Part shown: positions 32,244 to 38,628 of the stretch, piece by piece
Position numbering within the stretch: the stretch's first letter is position 1
How the letters are laid out: every line of letters starts with the position of its first letter
Assembly: GCA_045104975.1 (NCBI GenBank)
Contig: JBGCCY010000100.1
Coordinates: 39,257-103,256, forward strand
DNA: 64,000 nucleotides
DNA from: CAJQQY01 sp045104975
GTDB lineage: Bacteria; Bacteroidota; Bacteroidia; Chitinophagales; Saprospiraceae
Direction of reading: 5' to 3'
The notes under the pieces: model-generated
The model's input: the letters and a program-made list of their open reading frames with translations, nothing else
Databases searched by the model: none
Told to the model about the DNA's origin: nothing
Made by a program: the position numbers and the translations under genes

Positions 32244-34028
32244 TTATCCTTTCATGTAATTCGCAAAATGCTTTCCTACAATCGTTTGCAATACACACAT
32301 CGCCAATGGCTTAGCCTCTTTATATGTGAATCCTTTATTCATAAAATAATCCTCAATCCGAACTTGCGATTGAAAGTAAGAAACCTTTAATGCCGTTACT
32401 CTTTGCTCATGAATCGGGTCAGCAGCACTCCAAGATTCCATCTGTGTCCAAAGTGTTTTATGCCAAACAGCAACCGCTTCCGCATCTCCTGTTGTCATTT
32501 TTTGTGGTGCAATAAAAAGCTTTGCTCGCTTGCTGGTGTAAGCTGCTAATTTATCTTTATCCGTATCAATCGAAGGATCTAAATCCGATGCAATTGTCTT
32601 CAATAATTTAGTTTCTTCCCAACTCATAAAGTCTCCTCCACAAGTCTGCATCCGTAAATTTCCTCCGCTTGAAGCAAATGCATTTGCTGCTTCAAGTGGA
32701 TGTTGAGAAAAAACCCAACAAGGTACTTCCGCATCTTGTGACACCGAATGAATATAATTTAAGTGCTTTAAAAGTTGCTCCAAATTATCATAAGCATAAG
32801 TCGCATTATAATCGAACGGTGGAGCATTTTTTAGTTTCTTTCCTTTGAATGCTTGCTTGATCGCAGCATTCATTAATTGATTCACTTGATCTGTATTTCC
32901 TCCATCTTGAAATAAAACATATGCACGATATACTTTTGCTAAAGGCGAACGTTCAGCTTGTAACAATATATTTGCATCTGCTGGTTCACTCAATAAGTTA
33001 TTGACAATCGTCTGCAATCGACTTGATTTTAAACCCGTATTCGCTCCATCATTCATCATCTCAGACAACAACAAATATTTTCGAATTTGATAATTCTCTG
33101 TTTTAATATCCGCATATCCTTTCGCAGTTCCTTTTCCATAATATCCATCCAATCCACTATTGTAAACACCTTGCGCCTTTAATACTTTTTGTAATTCGAT
33201 AGCAGATGTTCGTTTCACTTTTACTCTAATTTTTGGCAAATCAGCTTTCGCTTCTTTTTTTGCAGGAACCTTAATTCGCTCTGTTCCCCCATCAAAACTA
33301 TCTGGAATATCGCTAGGAATTGAAGTTCCCCCCTTAGCTGTATTTTTTGATTTTTTAAATAAAAGATTGTAAGATTCTGGTAAGTTTTCAGCTTCTTTTT
33401 TCACCTTTGATTCGCCACCTTTAGAAGTTTCGACAACCTCCACGATTGGGGCAGCTACTGCTCCACCGCTTTCGAATGAAGTCAATTTGATTAATTCAAC
33501 TGTATTCATCGTTTTGACAGAAGCATCTGTAAAACCCATTCTTTTGAGTTGGTTCGCTCGCTTTTGAGCAATCTCTTCTGTTTCATATTGACCACTTAAT
33601 ACGCGCAGATCATTATCATTTTGGGAAATATATATTTTGCCTGCTTGCAAATATTTTCCAAAATCTAAATCTGTCCCTGGCTTTTGCAAAGCAATCTGAA
33701 CAGTCGCAATTTCTTCTCCTTCGTCCAATGCTCGACGCATCACATAGGCATCAGGATAACCGCTTTCATGTACATCTGGCAAAAGCTGTCGAGCTGTTTT
33801 TCGACTTGAATATCCACCTAAAAATACTTGCATCAAATTATCTCTCAATGGAAATGCATACACATAACCAATGTCCCGAATCCCATCAAAATCAGCTAAT
33901 TGCGCTTTGTCAAATGCGCCAATGTGAATGGTGTAAATATAATTTGGATTAGATTTTTCCTTTGCCTGAGCAGTTGTACAAATAAGAATGGTAAAGGCTA
34001 ACGCCAGTAGGTTGGTAAAATACTTCAT
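32244..34028 (-). CDS. Secreted SPOR-like / peptidoglycan-binding-domain protein
   Basis: 594 residues from the ATG at 34028, which gives a clean signal peptide (MKYFTNLLALAFTILICTTA, cleavage near AQA); an upstream ATG at 34076 is less likely. Residues about 30-180 contain two SPOR-like units (YTIHIGAFDKAQLADFDG, KIYISQNDNDLRVLSGQYETEEIAQKRANQLKRMG). Around 285-320 is a peptidoglycan-binding-like motif (ELQKVLKAQGVYNSGLDGYYGKGT). The C-terminal 230 residues are not recognised. It probably binds denuded or ordinary glycan strands in the periplasm. It is monocistronic, with the upstream region forming copy 1 of a 49-bp direct repeat. Confidence 0.7.
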   Translation of the reverse strand: MKYFTNLLALAFTILICTTAQAKEKSNPNYIYTIHIGAFDKAQLADFDGIRDIGYVYAFPLRDNLMQVFLGGYSSRKTARQLLPDVHESGYPDAYVMRRALDEGEEIATVQIALQKPGTDLDFGKYLQAGKIYISQNDNDLRVLSGQYETEEIAQKRANQLKRMGFTDASVKTMNTVELIKLTSFESGGAVAAPIVEVVETSKGGESKVKKEAENLPESYNLLFKKSKNTAKGGTSIPSDIPDSFDGGTERIKVPAKKEAKADLPKIRVKVKRTSAIELQKVLKAQGVYNSGLDGYYGKGTAKGYADIKTENYQIRKYLLLSEMMNDGANTGLKSSRLQTIVNNLLSEPADANILLQAERSPLAKVYRAYVLFQDGGNTDQVNQLMNAAIKQAFKGKKLKNAPPFDYNATYAYDNLEQLLKHLNYIHSVSQDAEVPCWVFSQHPLEAANAFASSGGNLRMQTCGGDFMSWEETKLLKTIASDLDPSIDTDKDKLAAYTSKRAKLFIAPQKMTTGDAEAVAVWHKTLWTQMESWSAADPIHEQRVTALKVSYFQSQVRIEDYFMNKGFTYKEAKPLAMCVLQTIVGKHFANYMKG

Positions 34029-34083
34029 AGTGTTGAATCTGTTTTTTTGAAACCTGTCTATTTTTTTAACAGACAATAAAACG

Positions 34084-34132
34084 TAAATATACGGATAGAT
34101 AATGTGTGATTCCAGTATTTTTTAGGGAAAAG
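34084..34132. repeat. 49-bp direct repeat, copy 1
   Basis: 45 of 49 bases match copy 2 at 34610-34658; the core GATAGATAATGTGTGATTCC is identical. This copy is the promoter region of the SPOR-like gene. The two copies flank the small gene at 34220. Confidence 0.85.
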
Positions 34133-34219
34133 TAGCATGGGAAATTTGTAGATTTGGAATAGATTCAACAACTAGGATGCTAATGGGATTCTCCACTTCT
34201 ACCGAAAAAATAGTAAATC

Positions 34220-34612
34220 ATGATAAAAATAATTGGTTTTTGGAAAGATTATACAACTCTTCAATCAGATGGAGTCTTAGAAGATGAGGAGTATACAATT
34301 TATGATGAAGTTGAAAAAGAAAAAATATTATCATACTTAAAAAGTGGTACAATGATAATGGCATCCCCAGGTTTACTGAGTTGTTTGAAGTGCAATTCAA
34401 AGGGAATTGCAGGATCTTTCTCAATAATTACAGATGGTGAATGGATATGGCCTGAATATTACATTCATTATATTGACAATCATAATATTCAAATAAATCC
34501 TGAATTTATTACAAAAATGGAAAATAATGGTTTCTTGACTAAATCTTTAAGCAAAAAAAAGATTTTTGCAATTATGGATAAATTAAAAAAAAAGCTAGAG
34601 AATAAAACTTAA
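34220..34612 (+). CDS. Hypothetical protein (130 aa), immunity-protein-like
   Basis: A soluble 130-residue protein without signal or membrane segments (IKIIGFWKDYTTLQSDGVLEDEEY, SYLKSGTMIMASPGLLSCLKC, DGEWIWPEYYIHYIDNHNI). The small acidic alpha/beta character with a WPEYYIHYI motif recalls orphan immunity proteins of contact-dependent toxin systems, but no toxin gene is present, so this is only a suggestion. It lies exactly between two copies of a 49-bp direct repeat, so the 478-bp cassette may have been inserted or duplicated into place. It is convergent with the CPCC protein gene. Confidence 0.6.
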   Translation: MIKIIGFWKDYTTLQSDGVLEDEEYTIYDEVEKEKILSYLKSGTMIMASPGLLSCLKCNSKGIAGSFSIITDGEWIWPEYYIHYIDNHNIQINPEFITKMENNGFLTKSLSKKKIFAIMDKLKKKLENKT

Positions 34613-34658
34613 ATACATGGATAGATAATGTGTGATTCCATTATTTTTCAGGGAAAAG
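34610..34658. repeat. 49-bp direct repeat, copy 2
   Basis: Same orientation as copy 1 (34084-34132), four mismatches. It overlaps the stop codon of the 130-aa gene (34610-34612). Confidence 0.85.
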
Positions 34659-34705
34659 GGAGAATGGTGAAGTAAGCGGATACTGAAAAAACTATCAATT
34701 TTTCT

Positions 34706-35401
34706 TTATTCAAAAAAAAATAATAAATCCGAAATCCTATCGCTAAATTCTTTATCCTCGTTTTCAAATCTAAAAAAACCTTCCTCTAACTTATAAGAAT
34801 TTGCTTCAATCCAAGAAGTAAATATCTCAAGCTCTCTTCCTTTTATTTCTTTAAACTCTCTATTCTTATTTTTCAAATCATGATAATGAGATTCAATTAA
34901 ATCAACGTAATTTTTAAATCCCTGAGTTTCTATATCTAAATTCCAACAATCAAGCATTTCTGATAAATCCTTGATTAACTTACTCAACTCAATTAATATT
35001 TCAGTATCAAAATATTCATGATTATTTATATCATATTTCCACCATGCATGAATAAATTTATTAATTATGTTTTTCTCCTCTTGATCCCAATTTAGCCAAT
35101 CTCCATATTCTAGTTTTCCTAAAACGACAAAAGTATCAACTATTAATTTTCGCTTGGCACTTAATTCAAAAATCCTTGGTAGAAAATATTTAAAGTCTTC
35201 TAAGTCTCCAAATGTTGTCATTGCTTTAAATGCATAGTATGATAAATCCTCATCTTCAAGTTCTCTCAATTTCTTTGAATGTAATGATGTTTTATCAGCT
35301 TCTTTAACACAACATGGACATCCTTCAATTTTAGATTTGAGTGGATACTTAGAAAATATTTTATATAATTCTTCAATTGCTATTTCAAATTCAGTTATCA
35401 T
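34706..35401 (-). CDS. CPCC-motif protein, unknown; last gene of the tRNA-like operon
   Basis: A 231-residue, probably all-helical soluble protein. The only striking feature is a cysteine cluster CPCC (Cys28, Cys30, Cys31) near the N-terminus, perhaps metal-binding or redox-active. The rest is rich in Glu, Lys and aromatics (HAWWKYDINNHEYFD, EIFTSWIEANSYKLEEGFF). No family is recognised. It begins 42 bp after the last tRNA-like RNA on the same strand. A truncated copy of its N-terminal region, keeping the Cys cluster as CHCC, lies between the two RNA blocks (35666-35807). Repeated linkage to the RNAs suggests a shared role. Confidence 0.7.
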   Translation of the reverse strand: MITEFEIAIEELYKIFSKYPLKSKIEGCPCCVKEADKTSLHSKKLRELEDEDLSYYAFKAMTTFGDLEDFKYFLPRIFELSAKRKLIVDTFVVLGKLEYGDWLNWDQEEKNIINKFIHAWWKYDINNHEYFDTEILIELSKLIKDLSEMLDCWNLDIETQGFKNYVDLIESHYHDLKNKNREFKEIKGRELEIFTSWIEANSYKLEEGFFRFENEDKEFSDRISDLLFFFE

Positions 35402-35442
35402 TTAATTGACCAATATTTTTGATTCTACTATTTTAAAACTAG

Positions 35443-35513
35443 TACAGCGCAAGGGAATCGAACCCTCAATTCCAGCGTGACGGGCTGGTGTTTTTCCTTT
35501 AAACTAACGCTGT
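35443..35513 (-). tRNA. tRNA-like RNA A3 (anticodon loop reads GTC)
   Basis: This folds as a full cloverleaf on the minus strand. Acceptor ACAGCGT/GCGCTGT, TA linker, D-arm GTTT-AAAGGAA-AAAC (loop keeps GG), anticodon stem CCAGC/GCTGG with loop CCGTCAC, variable AATT, T-arm GAGGG-TTCGATT-CCCTT. Anticodon GTC would be Asp, but position 33 is C instead of the near-universal U, and no CCA is encoded. Against its twin B3 there are ten differences; six are in the seven-base anticodon loop, and the three in stems keep pairing. Confidence 0.75.
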
Positions 35514-35516
35514 ATT

Positions 35517-35589
35517 CGTGAATGGACAAGATTCGAACTTGCATCTGTAAATATGAGGTTAACGTTTTTCCAGTTAAACTACCATTCAC
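35517..35589 (-). tRNA. tRNA-like RNA A2 (loop CCTCATA)
   Basis: Acceptor GTGAATGG/CCATTCAC (8 bp), TA linker, D-arm GTTT-AACTGGAA-AAAC, T-arm GCAAG-TTCGAAT-CTTGT. The anticodon arm GTTAA/TTTAC has one T-T mismatch and loop CCTCATA (triplet 34-36 TCA; a CAT reading needs a shifted stem). Position 33 is C, as in A3. Its D-stem changes to GCTT/GAGC in twin B2, one of the compensatory pairs. No CCA is encoded. Confidence 0.65.
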
Positions 35590-35596
35590 TATCTGG

Positions 35597-35670
35597 TGGA
35601 AAGCGGTGAGAGACTCGAACTCTCAGCTTTTACTTGAGAAGCAACATTTTTCCAATTAAACTAACCGCTA
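35597..35670 (-). tRNA. tRNA-like RNA A1 (loop TTCTCAA) with encoded CCA
   Basis: Acceptor TAGCGGT/ACCGCTT (first pair T-T), TA linker, D-arm GTTT-AATTGGAA-AAAT, anticodon stem GTTGC/GTAAA (weak outer pair), loop TTCTCAA (triplet CTC, U33 present), T-arm GAGAG-TTCGAGT-CTCTC. Discriminator T is followed by CCA at the right place (35597-35599). The twin is B1. Confidence 0.65.
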
Positions 35671-35807
35671 ACATGAATCACCAGGTTTCTTATTTATTAA
35701 TATTATTTTATCAGTATTTCTAACGCAACAATGACATTCTTCAATTTTGGATTTGAACTTATACTTTGAAAATATTTTATACAACTCCTCAATTACTATT
35801 TCAAAAT
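35666..35807 (-). pseudogene. Truncated copy of the CPCC protein gene, fused to SDR-gene tail
   Basis: On the minus strand the frame reads FEIVIEELYKIFSKYKFKSK, then IEECHCC, closely matching residues 5-31 of the 34706-35401 product (FEIAIEELYKIFSKYPLKSK, IEGCPCC). It has no start codon: the region before FEI appears deleted by recombination between short AAATAG-type matches. After about 40 residues it runs into sequence like the 3' end of the SDR gene (AAACCTGGTGATTCATGTT versus AAATCTGGTGATTTATGTT) and then into RNA A1. It is the scar of a tandem duplication of a roughly 370-bp unit. Confidence 0.8.
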
Positions 35808-35810
35808 TAG

Positions 35811-35881
35811 CACAGCGTGAGGGAATCGAACCCTCAGTTCCAGCCAGCTAAGCTGATGTTTTTCCTTTAAACTAACGCTGT
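35811..35881 (-). tRNA. tRNA-like RNA B3 (loop TTAGCTG, triplet AGC)
   Basis: Acceptor ACAGCGT/ACGCTGT (all Watson-Crick), D-arm GTTT-AAAGGAA-AAAC, anticodon stem TCAGC/GCTGG, loop TTAGCTG (35845-35851) with U33 and triplet AGC (Ala, rare in bacteria), variable AACT, T-arm GAGGG-TTCGATT-CCCTC. Body almost identical to A3; the loop is different at six of seven positions. Confidence 0.75.
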
Positions 35882-35884
35882 AGT

Positions 35885-35959
35885 CGTGAATGGGCAAGAC
35901 TCGAACTTGCACCCCAAATAAGCCCTATCTATGCTCTTCCAGATTAAGCTACCATTCAC
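35885..35959 (-). tRNA. tRNA-like RNA B2 (loop AGGGCTT, triplet GGC)
   Basis: Acceptor GTGAATGG/CCATTCAC, D-arm GCTT-AATCTGGAA-GAGC, anticodon stem TAGAT/ATTTG (two wobbles), loop AGGGCTT, variable GGGT, T-arm GCAAG-TTCGAGT-CTTGC. D-stem and T-stem changes relative to A2 are compensatory or wobble-to-pair. The anticodon assignment is uncertain because the stem can shift. Confidence 0.65.
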
Positions 35960-35966
35960 TATCTGA

Positions 35967-36040
35967 TGGAAAGCGGTAAGAGACTCGAACTCTTATCTCT
36001 TAGTTTGTTGCCAAGCCTTTTCCATTTAAAATAACCGCTA
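35967..36040 (-). tRNA. tRNA-like RNA B1 (loop CAACAAA, triplet ACA) with encoded CCA
   Basis: It starts 7 nt after the SDR stop codon. Acceptor TAGCGGT/ACCGCTT, D-arm TTTT-AAATGGAA-AAGG (two wobbles), anticodon stem CTTGG/CTAAG, loop CAACAAA, variable AGAT, T-arm AAGAG-TTCGAGT-CTCTT, discriminator T then CCA (35967-35969). Compared with A1, the T-stem pair G-C became A-T and the anticodon-stem pair C-G became G-C, so stems are conserved while the loop is not. Confidence 0.7.
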
Positions 36041-36047
36041 ACATAAA

Positions 36048-37412
36048 TCACCAGATTTCTTCTTTATAATTTTTGATCAATTTCCCGACGATCAATTTTT
36101 CATTTTCAATGGCTTCAATAATTGGATGCATAATTCTTGCTGCACCATCTACTGAATCCAAGGGAGGAATATATCCTACGTCAAATTGTTTTTTTCTTAA
36201 AACTTCTTTCGCTCCCGTCGATACCCAACCTACATCAACTGCACTCATCAAGATATTATAATTTTGATATTCTTTCGCTGAGGTTCGGGTCAACATGTTG
36301 AGCGCCGCTTTCGTCATATTGGTATGTGGATGAAAAATCGTTTTATTATCATAACTAAATTGCCCTTCCGACGATGTAACATTGACGATGAATTTATATT
36401 TAAAAGTCGATTTTTTCATCAAAGGGCTCAACTCTTTAATCAATAAATAAGGTGAAATCTGATTGATTAAATTTACTTCTAAAATCTCCGTCATCGAAAT
36501 TTCTTCCAAGGTTGAATTCCAACTATTTTTAGTTCGATCATCAATTGGATTTCCAAATCGATTCAATTCCGTTTTTATTTCCTTGGCATCGGACAACATT
36601 TTTTCACTAATGACATCAGTCTTATTCATCGAAAGTGATGGATTACCTTTATACGTTTTTAGCAACTTTTGCTCGCTTTGCAAAATGGGCAAATAATATT
36701 GATCAGTATATTTTATGGTTTGTGCAGCATTATTGACTAAGATATCTAAGCATTTATTTTCGCTAGCATATTGATTGATAAAGTCTTTGACTGCTTTCAG
36801 ATTTCGTAAATCTAATCCATATACTTTTAAATTATCTTTCCATTCGTCGTAGTCTTTTTCCTTTTGCAATTGACTCAAGGCAATCGCAGGAAATCGAGTG
36901 GTCAAAGTTAGGTTGGCATTCGCTCTTAAAAATTTAAGTGCTGTCGCATAACCAATCTTAACTCGCCCTCCGGTGAGAATGACATTTCGATTCGTCAAAT
37001 CAATTTCCTTAAATCGATTTTTATAATTAATTCCTGAGCAAGTTGGACATAGGCGATTATAAAATGAATGCGCCAAGTTATATTTTGAATTACAAGCGTA
37101 GCAATTTTTTTCTAATTGCAATTGCGAAAAATTTTGCTTCACCGGTTCATCATCATAATACAAAGTGGTATTTGCCAAAGCATTTTTTGAAATAGTCGAA
37201 CTTTGGAGTATCGCTAAATCTGCTTCTTTCTTTTGCAAATATTCTTCTCGTTTAGATTCTTTCTTGGCTTGTTTGTGAATCTTCGTAATCAATCCTGAGA
37301 ACAATTGATTATCTGGATTTTGAAATGGTTGATCTTTGAGTTGCTTTAAAACTCGCAGACAACTCTCCCACTCCATTTCCGAAAAATTATATTGACTTTG
37401 AAAATTATTCAT
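36048..37412 (-). CDS. Zinc-ribbon SDR-family protein lacking the catalytic Tyr
   Basis: A 454-residue protein. A helical, Lys-rich N-terminal region (1-100) precedes a zinc ribbon, CYAC (Cys104, Cys107) and CPTC (Cys122, Cys125), and then a Rossmann SDR domain: nucleotide loop VILTGGRVKIGYATALKFL (144-162) and LVNNAAQT (225-232). The usual SxnYxxxK site reads TSSEG then HTNMTKAALNM: Lys368 is present, but the Tyr position (364) is Thr, so ordinary dehydrogenase chemistry is doubtful. It may bind NAD(P) without classic catalysis, and the ribbon could contact RNA. Its stop is 7 nt before RNA B1, so protein and RNAs are almost certainly co-transcribed. It starts 28 bp after the 228-aa gene. Confidence 0.75.
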   Translation of the reverse strand: MNNFQSQYNFSEMEWESCLRVLKQLKDQPFQNPDNQLFSGLITKIHKQAKKESKREEYLQKKEADLAILQSSTISKNALANTTLYYDDEPVKQNFSQLQLEKNCYACNSKYNLAHSFYNRLCPTCSGINYKNRFKEIDLTNRNVILTGGRVKIGYATALKFLRANANLTLTTRFPAIALSQLQKEKDYDEWKDNLKVYGLDLRNLKAVKDFINQYASENKCLDILVNNAAQTIKYTDQYYLPILQSEQKLLKTYKGNPSLSMNKTDVISEKMLSDAKEIKTELNRFGNPIDDRTKNSWNSTLEEISMTEILEVNLINQISPYLLIKELSPLMKKSTFKYKFIVNVTSSEGQFSYDNKTIFHPHTNMTKAALNMLTRTSAKEYQNYNILMSAVDVGWVSTGAKEVLRKKQFDVGYIPPLDSVDGAARIMHPIIEAIENEKLIVGKLIKNYKEEIW

Positions 37413-37440
37413 GATTTTTTATTTAATTCTTAGCAAAAAA

Positions 37441-38127
37441 TTATTGAAATGGTTCTAAAAAACCGATCAACTCTAAGTTATTTAATTTCCATCTGATGCC
37501 TTGCCCAGAGGCTACTCTTATTTCGTAAACTACCTCATGCTTATAATGTGTGAATATATTCCACCAAGTTTTTTCGTCAATTATTTTTCTAACGATTGTT
37601 TTGGCAGCTTGTTCTTTTTCTTCTGGTGTTCCTTCTATCTTCCCCCAAAATGTATCAGTTTCATTTCTTGAAATATGTTTTTCTCTGGCTCTGGCAGCTT
37701 TACAGATTTGCTCATTATACATTTCAAAACAGCTTTTAAGCAATTGATTTTTAAATGGTGGAATTCCATTTTCGTCAATGATTGTTGCAGGTGTTTTTCG
37801 TTGTCCTAAAATAACGAGTAAAGATTCGATAGGTGTTTTTTCAATTAGGCTCGCAATAAATTGAGCATTTTGATTATCGTTTTTTGTTACGATAGATTTT
37901 AATTTTTCGAAATACTGATAATGGCTTGGGTAGTCAGCAATTATTTCTTCCTCAAAAACTGGAAGAGGATCATGATTAATTTTATGGTCAAACATATAGG
38001 AAAAAATTCTTTTGCCGATCACAATCGAATGCTCCTCATTTAGCAACTTGCTATACTTCTCCTTCCAACCATCAGAGATGAATGGAAGGCTTTTATTGAA
38101 AATTGATATAAATATTTCCTCTTGCAT
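37441..38127 (-). CDS. Hypothetical protein (228 aa), first gene of the tRNA-like operon
   Basis: A soluble, mostly helical 228-residue protein, not assigned to a family. Visible features are an N-terminal helix region (FISIFNKSLPFISDGWKEKYSKLL), a central segment with PPFKNQLLKSCFEMYNEQICKAARAREKH, and a C-terminal beta-rich end (HEVVYEIRVASGQGIRWKLNNLELIGF). It has no signal peptide or nuclease motif that I can see. A perfect -7 box (38153-38160) and an inverted repeat operator lie just upstream, and the SDR gene follows after 28 bp. It is the lead gene of the island operon; function unknown. Confidence 0.7.
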   Translation of the reverse strand: MQEEIFISIFNKSLPFISDGWKEKYSKLLNEEHSIVIGKRIFSYMFDHKINHDPLPVFEEEIIADYPSHYQYFEKLKSIVTKNDNQNAQFIASLIEKTPIESLLVILGQRKTPATIIDENGIPPFKNQLLKSCFEMYNEQICKAARAREKHISRNETDTFWGKIEGTPEEKEQAAKTIVRKIIDEKTWWNIFTHYKHEVVYEIRVASGQGIRWKLNNLELIGFLEPFQ

Positions 38128-38152
38128 TTTAATATTTTGTACTAATTTAAAA

Positions 38153-38160
38153 CAAAGATA
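38153..38160 (-). promoter_or_regulatory. Predicted -7 box of the tRNA-like operon
   Basis: TATCTTTG on the minus strand, a perfect TAnnTTTG, lies 25 bp before the first ATG (38127). It predicts a leader of fewer than 20 nt. Confidence 0.6.
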
Positions 38161-38169
38161 TAAGGTAAG

Positions 38170-38188
38170 TACGCAATCTTTTTGCGTA
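38170..38188. promoter_or_regulatory. Inverted-repeat operator candidate
   Basis: TACGCAA-TCTTT-TTGCGTA is a perfect 7-bp inverted repeat with a 5-bp spacer, centred about 23 bp upstream of the -7 box. It covers the place where the -33 element would be, a typical repressor or activator position. No regulator gene is nearby; the 228-aa protein or the SDR protein could be autoregulatory. Confidence 0.5.
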
Positions 38189-38628
38189 GTAAAAAATATT
38201 AATATATTTTTATAATCCTACTTTTTTTAACCTTGATAAAAGGCACAATTTTTATTCCCCTGGAAAGAATAAACCCTGCAAAAGAATGTCACATTTTTTT
38301 CATAATAAATATTTATAAAAAATTAATGGTATAATTTTTACATATATAGAAACAATAATAAATATTTTCTAACACTTCGCACCTACCTATATAACTAACT
38401 CAATTTATTTTTTTAATAATAGTTACCAAAATCAAAAACACTAATTGATTTTGAGTAAGACACGTCCTTTAACAATAGATCAAGTATTAGGATTTTTTTC
38501 TAGGTATGTCTTTTACCTAGCTTAATTCATTCTATTTAAAACTAGGATGTTTTCACCTTTACCTTATACGTTAAATCTAACTCTGTAAAAGATTAAAGGA
38601 CTATTTTATAATTCTAAAAAATAAAAAA
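38189..38628. other. 440-bp divergent intergenic region
   Basis: Very AT-rich leader region between the island operon and the T9SS cargo gene. No ORF of note and no clear TAnnTTTG box for the rightward gene. Confidence 0.5.

Larger units (their letters stand above)
35443..36040 (-). repeat. Tandem duplication of a three-RNA unit (period about 370 bp)
   Basis: Block B (35811-36040) and block A (35443-35670) carry the same three tRNA-like bodies in the same order. The offset is 370 bp at the upstream end and 368 bp at the downstream end. The duplicated unit also includes the tail of the SDR gene and the head of the CPCC gene. Confidence 0.85.

Noticed and set aside
35443..36040. CRISPR array
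   Set aside because: The repeated pieces are not identical direct repeats separated by uniform spacers; they fold as cloverleaves and occur as a two-fold block duplication. No cas genes are present.
35443..36040. Ordinary tRNA operon
   Set aside because: The anticodons implied (AGC, ACA, TCA or CAT) are odd for bacteria, two loops lack U33, D-loops lack the usual GGTAG pattern, and only two of six encode CCA. I keep the tRNA-like label but not the claim of decoding function.
34084..38188. Insertion sequence or integrative element
   Set aside because: No transposase, integrase or terminal inverted repeats are present; the only hints of transfer are the 49-bp direct repeats and the internal duplication.
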